Source: Bacillus dicomae
GTDB taxonomy: Bacteria; Bacillota; Bacilli; Bacillales; Bacillaceae_G
Length of the DNA: 64,000 bases
Direction of reading: 5' to 3'
Assembly (NCBI RefSeq): GCF_006494425.1
Contig: NZ_VHIV01000002.1
Span: forward strand, 1,364,001-1,428,000
Shown here: one piece after another, positions 51,937 through 60,651 of the stretch
Position numbering within the stretch: the stretch's first letter is position 1
How the letters are laid out: the number at the start of each line of letters is the position of its first letter
Translations under genes and position numbers: made by a program
The notes under the pieces: model-generated
What the model saw: the letters and a program-made list of their open reading frames with translations, nothing else
What the model was told of the DNA's origin: nothing
Databases searched by the model: none

Positions 51937-52131
51937 TTAGTTTGAAGTGAACTTTTGAAAAAATTTGTCTCGGTACATGTACATAACCCATGAGATTGTT
52001 ATTAAAGAAATGATGATTTGTTTGTTTTTAATTGGTGCATTGAAAACAAGCCAACCAACTATATCAAATAATAAATGTAGCACGATTGAAAGAACTACAA
52101 ATTGAAGTAACGTATTTAAAAAGCTTTTCAT
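51937..52131 (-). CDS. Small hypothetical membrane protein
   Basis: 64-aa protein with two hydrophobic helices (LLQFVVLSIVLHLLFDIVGWLVF and IIISLITISWVMYMY) and a basic C-terminus (RDKFFQKF). ATG with GGGGGACACTTT upstream. Own terminator. Not recognised. Confidence 0.68.
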   Translation of the reverse strand: MKSFLNTLLQFVVLSIVLHLLFDIVGWLVFNAPIKNKQIIISLITISWVMYMYRDKFFQKFTSN

Positions 52132-52264
52132 AAAGTGTCCCCCTAAAATAATCGGTTTTATTAACAGTTTGATATAGTGGTATTATACAGTAAATGTTTC
52201 CTGTGGTAAAATTTACATAAGTTAGTGAAATAAAACAAATGAAAGTTAGTAAGGGGGAACATTC

Positions 52265-52546
52265 ATGGAATTCTGGATGGTTATACCGATAGTAGCCTTT
52301 GGTTTCATTTATATCGCTGAAAAATTAGCTACAATTGAAAAGAAAAATGATGCGCGTTTAAAGAGAATTGAAGATAGATTACAATTAATTACGAAAGAAA
52401 TGGGAATTGTAGAAAGAGAACCTGAAATTAATAAAGAACTACGCCAGCTTGTAGAAGAAGGCAAAAAGGTTACAGCAGTTAAGAGAGTAAGAGAAGATTT
52501 TGGTTTTTCCTTACTAGAAGCGAAGCAATATGTTGATAAATTATAA
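52265..52546 (+). CDS. Membrane-anchored protein with a ribosomal L7/L12 C-terminal-like domain
   Basis: 93-aa protein: an N-terminal membrane helix (residues 2-18), a charged helix (EKLATIEKKNDARLKRIEDRL), and residues 63-93 (LVEEGKKVTAVKRVREDFGF then SLLEAKQYVDKL) that match the helix-turn-helix of the L7/L12 C-terminal domain, the part that binds translation factors. The ATG follows AGGGGGAAC. Own terminator. Small L7/L12-like proteins occur across Firmicutes; role unknown. Confidence 0.78.
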   Translation: MEFWMVIPIVAFGFIYIAEKLATIEKKNDARLKRIEDRLQLITKEMGIVEREPEINKELRQLVEEGKKVTAVKRVREDFGFSLLEAKQYVDKL

Positions 52547-52577
52547 AAAAGATCATCCATTTGGGTGATCTTTTTTA
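52545..52577 (+). terminator. Terminator
   Basis: AAAAAGATCATCC pairs with GGGTGATCTTTTT with one G-U. Confidence 0.82.
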
Positions 52578-52701
52578 CTGCACCATGCGTGTATTTACAT
52601 AAGCCGCGATTATAAAGTGCTCAATTATATGGAACAAACATTTAAGATGAATTGTCTAATATAGGTAATAACTATTTAGCTTGAAGGAAAGGGTTGATAA
52701 C

Positions 52702-53475
52702 ATGAAAAAGAATACGTTGTTAAAAGTAGGATTATGTGTAGGTTTACTAGGAACAATTCAATTTGTTAGCACAATTTCTTCTGTACAAGCATCACAAAAG
52801 ATAGAGAAAACAGTAATAAAAAATGAGACGGGAACCATTTCAATATCTCAGTTAAACAACAATATATGGGTTCATACGGAGTTAGGTTATTTTAATGGAG
52901 AAGCAGTTCCTTCGAACGGTCTAGTTCTTAATACTGCTAAAGGACTAGTACTTGTTGATTCTTCTTGGGATGACAAATTAACGAAGGAACTAATAGAAAT
53001 GGTAGAAAAGAGGTTTCAGAAGCGTGTAACGGATGTCATTATTACACATGCGCACGCTGATCGAATTGGCGGAATAAAAACGTTGAAAGAAAGAGGAATT
53101 AAAGCGCATAGTACAGCATTAACCGCAGAACTAGCAAAGAAAAGTGGATATGAAGAGCCACTTGGAGATTTACAAACAGTTACGAATTTGAAGTTTGGCA
53201 ATACAAAAGTAGAAACGTTCTATCCAGGGAAAGGACATACAGAGGATAATATTGTTGTTTGGTTGCCACAATATCAAATTTTAGCTGGAGGCTGTTTAGT
53301 AAAATCTGCGGAAGCTAAAAATTTAGGAAATGTTGCGGATGCGTACGTAAATGAATGGTCCACATCGATTGAGAATATGCTGAAGCGATATAGAAATATA
53401 AATTTGGTAGTACCTGGTCACGGGGAAGTAGGAGACAGGGGATTACTTTTACATACATTGGATTTATTAAAATAA
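52702..53475 (+). CDS. bla2: BcII-family subclass B1 metallo-beta-lactamase
   Basis: 257-aa secreted zinc beta-lactamase, hydrolysing penicillins, cephalosporins and carbapenems. Signal peptide about residues 1-30 ([20 protein letters not shown], cleavage near VQASQK). Zinc ligands: HAHAD (Zn1 H and H, Zn2 D), GKGHTEDN (H), GGCLVKS (Zn2 C), VPGHGEV (Zn2 H). Length and sequence agree with B. cereus BcII / B. anthracis Bla2. ATG at 52702 after GGAAAGGG; an in-frame TTG at 52681 is rejected. Monocistronic; no regulator adjacent. Confidence 0.97.
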   Translation: MKKNTLLKVGLCVGLLGTIQFVSTISSVQASQKIEKTVIKNETGTISISQLNNNIWVHTELGYFNGEAVPSNGLVLNTAKGLVLVDSSWDDKLTKELIEMVEKRFQKRVTDVIITHAHADRIGGIKTLKERGIKAHSTALTAELAKKSGYEEPLGDLQTVTNLKFGNTKVETFYPGKGHTEDNIVVWLPQYQILAGGCLVKSAEAKNLGNVADAYVNEWSTSIENMLKRYRNINLVVPGHGEVGDRGLLLHTLDLLK

Positions 53476-53492
53476 GAAATTGTAGAAATACA

Positions 53493-53527
53493 AAAGCGAG
53501 GAGAAATAATTTTCTCCTCGCTTTCTT
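53493..53527 (+). terminator. Terminator of bla2
   Basis: 14-bp perfect stem AAAGCGAGGAGAAA / TTTCTCCTCGCTTT, four-base loop. Confidence 0.9.
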
Positions 53528-53572
53528 CTAACTATATTAAAATGCTGAATCTGTCGATTACGCCAGCGTATA

Positions 53573-53677
53573 TTACTGAGATTTTAATTCCAAGTATACA
53601 AATACTAGTACCGTCATAATTGCTATAATAACGTAAGTAGCATCAAGCATTATAAGTGTTTTTAAAGTTTCAGTCAT
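53573..53677 (-). CDS. 34-aa small membrane protein
   Basis: ATG at 53677 on the minus strand, seven bases after AGGGGTG, encoding MTETLKTLIMLDATYVIIAI then MTVLVFVYLELKSQ and a TAA. A single membrane helix (about residues 14-29). Size resembles regulatory miniproteins that bind a larger membrane protein, but no partner is adjacent. Support rests on the good ribosome-binding site and the clean hydrophobic profile. Confidence 0.5.
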   Translation of the reverse strand: MTETLKTLIMLDATYVIIAIMTVLVFVYLELKSQ

Positions 53678-54174
53678 CCTAATTCACCCCTGCTATAAAA
53701 ATATAACATGATCTTTTTATCAATCAGATAAGAGATCATAAAGATACAATATACATGAAATTTCTTAAGTAGGTTCTATTTAAATATATCATATAAATAA
53801 TGTAAATAATGTTAAGATAGTGTAAATGTATTGTAAATAAAGGTTTTAATAAAAAATACGCTATTCTTTCTGTTGAATGATAGAAAAGGATGGAGTTTTG
53901 TATGTCTATTCCTATATCTGATAAATCGCAACTATTTGCATAAGTGATTCAAAAAAAAATTCGTTATATACATTTCTCTAAATTAATTATCTAGCTATTT
54001 GAAAGTATTGACAGAAGTGTACCTGCTTCTATATATGGTGTCAATAAAAATATTATGTCAACAATATGGACTGTCACAAATCTTTATATATTATTGTGAT
54101 TGATATCACATCCCTTTTTTTCAATGGGTATTATGCTTAAGGTGTAATGAGTGATTGGGAGAGGGTGGGATGAT
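53678..54174. other. Intergenic region upstream of hcp
   Basis: 497 bases. It contains a 13-codon ORF with a ribosome-binding site (53902-53943, MSIPISDKSQLFA), which I regard as a remnant or leader of unknown meaning, and the hcp control region with an Fnr site at 54095-54110. Confidence 0.45.
54095..54110 (+). promoter_or_regulatory. Fnr-type binding site upstream of hcp
   Basis: TGTGATTGATATCACA matches the TGTGA-N6-TCACA Fnr consensus perfectly. A TATTATGCT -10 region at 54129-54137 places its centre about 40 bases upstream of the start point, the class II activation position, so hcp should be induced without oxygen. Confidence 0.85.
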
Positions 54175-55461
54175 ATGTTTTGTTATCAATGTGAACAAAC
54201 GCCAACAGGCGGTTGTAAAGTAATGGGTGTTTGCGGCAAGAATGAAACGATTGCTAGTTTACAAGATACGATTGTGTTTGGGTTAAAAGGAATTGCGGCT
54301 TATCGTACTCATGCTGCTCAGCTAGGGTATACGGATGCATTTGTAGATGCTACAACACAAGAAGCTTTATATATGACATTAACAAATTCTAATTTTAACG
54401 AACAAGAGCATATTGATATGGCTATGAAAGTTGGGAAATCAGCTTTACGGGTGATGGAGTTATTGGATGAGGTACATACGAATCATTTTGGTGTGCCAGA
54501 ACCTGTACAAATTACACAAAATCGTGTAGAAGGTAAAGCAATTGTAGTTACGGGCCATAATTTATTTGCATTAGAAGAACTATTAAAGCAAACAGAAGGA
54601 AAAGACATTAATATTTATACGCATTCTGAAATGCTACCAGCACACGGATACCCGCAGCTGAAAAAATATAAACATTTAAAAGGAAACATCGGTAAGGCAT
54701 GGTATGATCAAAGACGTCTTTTTGAAAAATTTAATGGTGCCATATTAGCTACAACGAACTGTGTTATGCCAATTAAAGGATCATACTCTGATCGATTCTT
54801 TTCATATGACATTGCAGGTTTAGAGGGTGTACAAAAAATTGAAAATGATGATTTTACACCATTGATTCAAAAAGCGTTAGAACTTCCAGAAGTACATATG
54901 GAGTCGGATGAGCAGTTAGTAACAGGGTTTCATCATAATACAGTATTATCATTAGCTCCAGAAATTATTGACGCAGTAAAAGAAGGGGAAATTAAACGTT
55001 TCTTTGTCATCGCAGGTTGTGATGCACCAGGGAAAGGTGGGGAATACTATCGTGAATTAGCAACATCACTTCCACCAGAAACAGTTGTTTTAACAACTTC
55101 TTGTGGGAAATTCCGCTTTAATGATGTGGATTACGGTGTGGTACCTGGCACGGAAATTCCGCGTTACATTGACTTAGGACAATGGAATAATTCGATTTCT
55201 ACAGTAAAAATAGCGGCCGCTTTAGCAGATGCTTTTCAATGTGAAGTGAACGAATTGCCAGTAAGTATTGTCCTATCATGGTTTGAACAAAAAGCAGTTG
55301 CCATTTTGCTCGGGCTATTTAGTCTTGGAATTCAAGATATTCGCATCGGTCCAAAGGCTCCTGAATTTATTTCACCTGGCGTACTTGATGTATTACAAGA
55401 AACATTCGGTTTAAAACTGATTTCAAATGCAGCAGAAGACATGGCTATGATGTTATCGTAA
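54175..55461 (+). CDS. hcp: Hybrid-cluster protein / hydroxylamine reductase Hcp
   Basis: 428-aa iron-sulfur protein linked to NO and hydroxylamine detoxification under anaerobiosis. The N-terminal cluster cysteines are MFCYQCEQTPTGGCKVMGVC. Hybrid-cluster elements include VVTGHNLFALEELL, IAGCDAPGKGGEYY and TTSCGKFRF. The segment that in the family reads GQCN carries W at residue 337 (IDLGQWNNS), replacing a cysteine expected to ligate the hybrid cluster. ATG at 54175 after GAGGGTGGG. Fnr site upstream, terminator downstream. Otherwise full length, so loss or change of cluster chemistry is possible. Confidence 0.93.
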   Translation: MFCYQCEQTPTGGCKVMGVCGKNETIASLQDTIVFGLKGIAAYRTHAAQLGYTDAFVDATTQEALYMTLTNSNFNEQEHIDMAMKVGKSALRVMELLDEVHTNHFGVPEPVQITQNRVEGKAIVVTGHNLFALEELLKQTEGKDINIYTHSEMLPAHGYPQLKKYKHLKGNIGKAWYDQRRLFEKFNGAILATTNCVMPIKGSYSDRFFSYDIAGLEGVQKIENDDFTPLIQKALELPEVHMESDEQLVTGFHHNTVLSLAPEIIDAVKEGEIKRFFVIAGCDAPGKGGEYYRELATSLPPETVVLTTSCGKFRFNDVDYGVVPGTEIPRYIDLGQWNNSISTVKIAAALADAFQCEVNELPVSIVLSWFEQKAVAILLGLFSLGIQDIRIGPKAPEFISPGVLDVLQETFGLKLISNAAEDMAMMLS

Positions 55462-55495
55462 CAGAAAAGATGTTTTCATTTAATTGTGGCTTTAT

Positions 55496-55543
55496 AAATC
55501 ATTTGTATGTGCGTGAGTAAACCATACAAATGATTTGTTTTAT
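55496..55543 (+). terminator. Terminator of hcp
   Basis: 14-bp perfect stem AAATCATTTGTATG / CATACAAATGATTT, 13-base loop, T-rich tail. Confidence 0.82.
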
Positions 55544-55598
55544 TAATAAAGAGGGTATTATTTATATATAAATTTTATGATTTTATAAAGCTTTTAAA

Positions 55599-55757
55599 GG
55601 GTAACGCCACACGCCTATCAACCAAAGGTTTTAATATATCCTCAAAACGGAAATTTTATATCTCTACAGTTATTTATGGGAATTTAGCTCATTTTTTTCG
55701 TTTTTGAGAAGTGCGTATTTCCTAAGTTGATGGTAATGTGGTGCTACCCAAGAAGTG
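55599..55757. repeat. bcr1-like intergenic repeat element
   Basis: A 159-base element. Its left end GGGTAACGCCACACGCCTAT and right end GTTGATGGTAATGTGGTGCT are imperfect terminal inverted repeats (GGGTAACxCCACAxxCCxATCAA). The same end and inner sequence (ACAGTTATTTA-like) recur near 60389-60520. Size and ends resemble the bcr1 repeats of the B. cereus group (assignment from memory). It sits 28 bases beyond the end of the ger operon. Confidence 0.65.
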
Positions 55758-55784
55758 CTTAAAAATTATTATTTTGAGTTCATC

Positions 55785-56894
55785 TTACTTGATTGTACCC
55801 ATTCCACCAATTTTAACATGTACATTAACTTTAACATCAGCCTTCGATAATGCTTTTCCCCATTGCTTTTGGACCCTTTTCCAATCCTTATATGTATACG
55901 CTCGTGCATACACTCCAAATCCTATAGGGTCAATTTCTGCTTTTTGTATTTTCTTTATGAAATGTTCTAAATCACTTTCCAACTCCTTTTCAATGCTTTT
56001 TTCTAATCTCTCCGCTTTATCCCTAACATTAAAAGGGAACAGTCGTTCTGAAATTAGAATTCTCGTATGTACATTTATATTAAACAAAAAATTTTTTTTA
56101 TATTGTACGCTTGTTTTTACTTTGATACCTTGAGTATTAAAACTTAACCAATGTTTTTCTTTGCTTTCAGATTGTAGCGGTACGGCAATAGTAAATGGAA
56201 ATTCTCCCTGTATCTTATTTTGTAAAATGCTTAATAATAAATTTTCTTTTGGTGTAATAGTTAGCTTATATCTATTCTGTTCATCAAGTAATGTAGAACC
56301 TGTCAACTTTAAATTATTATCCTTTTTAAGTGCACTTACACTCGCTGTCATTCCTTTTTCTTTTGTTTGGTTATGAAAATCTTGAAGAGTCGTTTTTACA
56401 GTAATATTTCTTCTATGTCCAGTCTCAATTAGTTTTGTCAAAAATATAGGAAGACGAGGTTTATTTTTAGGAGCATAATAAATTATGTCTGAAACAGATC
56501 CATCCACAGCAACAATTTTTGAAGTAACCGTGTTTTTAGGATCTCGATAAAAAGGATCTAAATAATCAGCCCACTTCTTTTGTTTTAAAAGTCGTTTACC
56601 AATCAAAATAAGTTGTGTCTTGCTCCCTGATGTCAAGGCCATAACCATGGTATCAAATTTTTCACGAGAGTTTCGCACAGTAACAGATTTTACACCATAT
56701 TGTTCCTCTTTAATCTTAGCCTCTTTATTGAAAACAGGACTGGATAAGTATACTTTCAAATTATCATTTTCATCCAAATCTAAACCCAGTATAAGCGTGA
56801 GTGTAACATCCTCTACATTCATTTGGTCTAAATCTGAACACCCTGTGAGTAACAGTAGCAGAATTAAAACACAATACAATATTTTTTGCTTCAA
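55785..56894 (-). CDS. Spore germination lipoprotein, Ger(x)C family
   Basis: 369-aa C subunit of a GerA-type nutrient germinant receptor, lipid-anchored to the spore inner membrane. Signal peptide with lipobox LTGC (C19). The family pattern continues with LGLDLDENDNLKVYLSSPVFN and TLILIGKRLLKQKKWADYLDPFYRDPKN. TTG start overlapping the stop of the B gene by TTGA, with GGAGGG upstream, so translation is coupled. Last gene of an A-B-C operon, ending near a bcr-like repeat. Which germinant is recognised is unknown. Confidence 0.92.
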   Translation of the reverse strand: MKQKILYCVLILLLLLTGCSDLDQMNVEDVTLTLILGLDLDENDNLKVYLSSPVFNKEAKIKEEQYGVKSVTVRNSREKFDTMVMALTSGSKTQLILIGKRLLKQKKWADYLDPFYRDPKNTVTSKIVAVDGSVSDIIYYAPKNKPRLPIFLTKLIETGHRRNITVKTTLQDFHNQTKEKGMTASVSALKKDNNLKLTGSTLLDEQNRYKLTITPKENLLLSILQNKIQGEFPFTIAVPLQSESKEKHWLSFNTQGIKVKTSVQYKKNFLFNINVHTRILISERLFPFNVRDKAERLEKSIEKELESDLEHFIKKIQKAEIDPIGFGVYARAYTYKDWKRVQKQWGKALSKADVKVNVHVKIGGMGTIK

Positions 56895-57991
56895 TGTGCT
56901 TCCCTCCGAAAGTATTTTTTGTAGATTAAGTTATATATCCATAAAAATACAGGGAATAAGAAAGCTAATACAAGTCCACCTTTCGATGTGAGATTTTGAA
57001 ATAGTTCAGATTCATTCCATGAGGGATGAATCCAAAACGTTACTATAATTACTGCCAATAATAAAATAGATACTTGAAGAGTATGATCTTGTTTTCCAAT
57101 TAGTCGACTAGAACAAAAAGCAGCTCCGTATACACAAGGAATCCATGCAGTAGAGACGACAAGTAAGTAAATAGATAATAAAATCATATCAAACCGTTCT
57201 AAAAAACGAAATTCAATAACTTTAAGTAAGTTTAGTACGGGTTGATTAAACTCTAAAATTGCATCTGGACTGAAGTATAAAAAGCAAATAACTATAGTAA
57301 ATAGATAAAATATAAATGTTAAGGTATTTGCTATAATAATGCCTTGCGTTGCATATTGCTTTTTTTGTAAAAAAGGATACAGAAAAAATGCCATTTCAAA
57401 TCCTATAAAGGAAAAGATAGTAGATGGAACAGCTGAAAATATAGGTTTCCAACCCTCCTTTAATAATGGAAGAAAGTGTAACCAATTGCTATCTTTTAAT
57501 GGTATGAAGAAAAAAAATGGAATCCACATTGTCATATAAAAACATAATTCACAGTATCGACCTATTATCCGAACACCATTGCGTGCAACCAGAAAGGTTG
57601 GAATAGAGAACAAAAACAAAATAATATAGTCGGCTGTTTTTGGAAGAAGCCAGGCCTTAATATAAAGCATGCCATTAATTAGAACTGTCCATGCGTAAAA
57701 AGCAAAATATATCATATAAAGAATAATTACTATGCTACCAATGATTTTTCCAAAAAATCGAATAAGAATTTCATATAAGGTATCATTTGGATAGTGTTTC
57801 GCTGTTTGAATTAGTAAAATGCTGGCGGTCATAGCGCAAAACCATCCAATAAATAGTGCTATCCAGCTATCTGTGCCAGCTTTTTCTGCAAGTACCCTTG
57901 GAAGGGATAGGACTCCAGTTCCCACTTGTGAGGCATTAATAATAAAAATATATTGCATGACAGTGATGTCATTATGTGCATATTTTTTCAT
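56891..57991 (-). CDS. Spore germination permease, GerB family
   Basis: 366-aa B subunit of the receptor, an APC-fold membrane protein with ten helices. The start MKKYAHNDITVMQYIFIINASQVGTGVLSLPRVLAEKAGTDSW is characteristic of endospore germination permeases (TIGR00912), where the B subunit binds the germinant. ATG five bases after the end of the A gene, preceded by AAAGGGTG; the 3' end overlaps the C gene by four bases. Confidence 0.93.
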   Translation of the reverse strand: MKKYAHNDITVMQYIFIINASQVGTGVLSLPRVLAEKAGTDSWIALFIGWFCAMTASILLIQTAKHYPNDTLYEILIRFFGKIIGSIVIILYMIYFAFYAWTVLINGMLYIKAWLLPKTADYIILFLFSIPTFLVARNGVRIIGRYCELCFYMTMWIPFFFFIPLKDSNWLHFLPLLKEGWKPIFSAVPSTIFSFIGFEMAFFLYPFLQKKQYATQGIIIANTLTFIFYLFTIVICFLYFSPDAILEFNQPVLNLLKVIEFRFLERFDMILLSIYLLVVSTAWIPCVYGAAFCSSRLIGKQDHTLQVSILLLAVIIVTFWIHPSWNESELFQNLTSKGGLVLAFLFPVFLWIYNLIYKKYFRREAH

Positions 57992-57995
57992 ATTT

Positions 57996-59531
57996 TCACC
58001 CTTTATCAGGATTAGTTTCTTTGTGATTCTTTGTAATATTTTTGGATCTTCTCTTCATTGACCACAAAGGAAAGCGAACGAACGTGTCCTTCATACCTGA
58101 AATGTGAAAAGGGGACAAAGGACTACCATAAGGAGTACCTAAGGATTCTAAACTTACAAGATGTGCAATTATAGTCATCCAGCCGATAATAATTCCTACA
58201 ATTCCAAATAAAGCAGCTAATAACATCATAGGAAAACGTAATAATCTTATTGCCAAACCCATTTCATAATTAGGAACAATAGAAGAAGCTATAGTTGTAA
58301 CAGCAACAATAATAATCATAATATTACTCACAATCCCTGCTTGAACAGCAGCTTGTCCAATCACAATACCTCCAACAATCCCTACGGTCTGGCTAATGGG
58401 AGTGGGTAAACGAAGGGCAGCCTCTCTCATCATTTCTAAGGTAATCTCCATAAGTAAAGCTTCTATCACTGGAAGAAACGGAACACGTTCTCTTGATTCT
58501 GCAATTGATAAATAGAGCTGTACAGGGATAACTTCATAATTAAATGAAATAAACGCTACATATGTTGCAGGTAATAATAAAGCTATAAAAAAACCTATAA
58601 AACGTAGTAATCTAACAGAGGAAGATACTAACCAACGTGTGTTGTAGTCATCTATCCCTTGAAAGAAAGAAATGAAATTTATGGGGGCAATCAATACATT
58701 TGGACTTCGATCCACAACAATGACGTATCTCCCCTGAAGAATGTGAGATACAGTTGAATCAGGTCTTTCGGTCAAGATGAACTGTGGAAATGGTGAATAA
58801 GGGTTATCCTCAATAAACTCAATTATTTCACCAGTATTAATAATCGAGTCCACCTCAATATTTTGAATTCTAGTTTCCAATTCCTTAAGTACATCTACAG
58901 AAGCTACATCTCTTAAATATAAAATAGATACTTTGGTCTTTCCTCTACTACCAATAAAAACCTCTTTTAATACTAATTCTCTGTTAGGAATATACCTTCG
59001 TATTAAAGCTATATTTTGACTAGACGTTTCTACAAATCCTTGATGAGTCCCCTTTAGAGAGATTTCATTTTTAGGTTCTGTTATATCTCTTTGTGGCCAC
59101 CCTTTTGTATCTAGTTGATATCCTGCGTCTAGACCATGAACTAATAATATGCTGTCCCCTTGAAAAATAGCATTTTCGAATTGATTCCAAGTATTAATTA
59201 TTTGAACTTCTCCTATTGTGACAGGGAGACCATTACTAATTTCAAACGTTGTATGCATCAAAGGGGACAGTATATTATTATGAATAGATTGTGTATCTGT
59301 TAATCCTGATAAATATATTAGAGCAGCTTCTGATTTATTTACTAGTTGAAATTGACGAATTACCAGATCTGGAGCTTGTTGAAAATTTTTTTGAAGATTA
59401 TTTATGTTTTGGAATAAGTCACAGTTGATGTTATGATTCTCTACATTTTCTTTCTGTATATTTGAAGTTCTATTGTCTTGATTATCTATAGAATAACGTC
59501 CTTGTTTCAAAAATTTAAAAATAGGAAACAC
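57996..59531 (-). CDS. Spore germination protein, GerA family
   Basis: 511-aa A subunit of the receptor. A soluble N-terminal domain (about 1-290) contains FEISNGLPVTIGEVQIINTW and VKLEGRYVI-like HILQGRYVIVVDRSP. The membrane part has GIDDYNTRWLVSSSVRLLRFIGFF, ESRERVPFLPVIEALLMEITLEMMREA, and GGIVIGQAAVQAGIVSNIMIIIVAVTTIASSIVPN, signatures of GerAA/GerKA. GTG start eight bases after GAGGGGAG. First gene of the A-B-C operon; expected to be transcribed in the forespore by sigma G, but I did not find a convincing -35/-10 pair. Confidence 0.93.
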   Translation of the reverse strand: MFPIFKFLKQGRYSIDNQDNRTSNIQKENVENHNINCDLFQNINNLQKNFQQAPDLVIRQFQLVNKSEAALIYLSGLTDTQSIHNNILSPLMHTTFEISNGLPVTIGEVQIINTWNQFENAIFQGDSILLVHGLDAGYQLDTKGWPQRDITEPKNEISLKGTHQGFVETSSQNIALIRRYIPNRELVLKEVFIGSRGKTKVSILYLRDVASVDVLKELETRIQNIEVDSIINTGEIIEFIEDNPYSPFPQFILTERPDSTVSHILQGRYVIVVDRSPNVLIAPINFISFFQGIDDYNTRWLVSSSVRLLRFIGFFIALLLPATYVAFISFNYEVIPVQLYLSIAESRERVPFLPVIEALLMEITLEMMREAALRLPTPISQTVGIVGGIVIGQAAVQAGIVSNIMIIIVAVTTIASSIVPNYEMGLAIRLLRFPMMLLAALFGIVGIIIGWMTIIAHLVSLESLGTPYGSPLSPFHISGMKDTFVRFPLWSMKRRSKNITKNHKETNPDKG

Positions 59532-59839
59532 AACATAGACTCCCCTCGAAAAGACTTTTCAATATGTTTATTGTGTATATTTTATTGAGATTTATTCCAC
59601 TATTTACTGATTTGGAGATTTTCCCCAACGTAGTAAGCCAAATCTAATCTAATCCCGACTACTGACTGGGATATCCAGGTTTAGATTTTTCACATATACA
59701 TTCGTGTTTAATTTCAAGCGAGAAAAATAGTATGTACCTCGTTGATCCATTTGATCTAAGTCTACCAATGAAAAATAACCCAAATCATGAATACATAAAT
59801 CTCCTAATCGTAAATAAATTTTAAAAAATGGAGGGAATT

Positions 59840-60290
59840 ACGAAAACTTCCATATATATGGGGGATAACCGAAATCTGGAAAAGAAAAAACAAGAGGATT
59901 AACTGAAAAAGGAAAATTAGATGTTCAACGAATAACAGATGCATTACAAGGTAATCGACGTTGTTACCTCAAGTCCATACAATCGTTCAATTCTAACTTT
60001 TCAGCAGTTAGCGAAGCAAATAGGACAAGAAGTTTTAGTATTTGAGGACTTTAAAGAGAGAATTTTTATTGCTGAAGAGGAACGAATGTCGGATAAAGAA
60101 TTATTATCTATTGTTTTATCAAGTATTACAAAAGGGGACCCAAGAATTATCGAAGATTTTCCTACGTCTGTTCAACCTTTTAGAGAAAAACGGACGGAAA
60201 TCTCATAGATATGAGAAAAAGACAGTCCTTGATATTATGGGTGTTGTCTATGAGTATAGTGGACTTGGAAAACAAAAGAAAGTAGCATAA
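59840..60290 (+). pseudogene. Decayed histidine phosphatase gene
   Basis: A good ribosome-binding site (GGAGGG, 59830-59835) is followed by ACG at 59840 where an ATG is expected, then KTSIYM-GDNRNLEK, with the catalytic RHG deleted. The frame shifts to read TRGLTEKGKLDVQRITDALQ, then shifts again into VIDVVTSSPYNRSILTFQQL and [19 protein letters not shown], the classic branch-1 histidine phosphatase pattern. An ATG at 59939 opens an 89-codon fragment, but it lacks the active site. After 60200 the homology is lost. Confidence 0.7.
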
Positions 60291-60388
60291 GTTTTAAAAA
60301 TGATACCTATCTAGGTTTATTTGGTATGTTCATTTTTAAGGATACAAAATATTTGAATTTTTTTCGTTCATTTTATTTTCCATCTTAA

Positions 60389-60520
60389 GTTGATGGGGAT
60401 AGGGTAACACCACATACCCATCAAGCTAAAATTTTGAAGTCCCCATGCCCATCAAGCTAGTAATTTCAAGTATCCCCCAAATGAAAATTCTATTATTTTA
60501 CAGTAATTTACGCATGTAAA
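60389..60520. repeat. Second bcr1-like repeat
   Basis: Contains TTGATGGGGATAGGGTAACA, CCACATACCCATCAAGC and CCATGCCCATCAAGC, matching the ends of the element at 55599-55757, and then CCCAAATGAAAATTCTATTA and ACAGTAATTTACGC resembling its interior. Boundaries are approximate. The two elements bracket the ger operon and the pseudogene. Confidence 0.55.
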
Positions 60521-60651
60521 CTTTGATAAATTTAAGACTGAATATTTCTAATAATGAAACTAATATTTCTATAAATTCCAAGTATTTTCTTTTTTGTGAA
60601 AAATGATACATTTGGGATATGAGTTACAAAACTATTAAAGGGGGATTTTTT

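Noticed and set aside
54000-54060. 13-codon ORF and surrounding sequence upstream of hcp as an attenuator
   Set aside because: No terminator or anti-SD pairing was found between it and hcp; the Fnr site explains the regulation.
55738-56133. 131-codon open frame on the plus strand inside the GerC gene
   Set aside because: Complementary to the well-supported GerC frame; translation is non-protein-like and starts in the bcr-like repeat.
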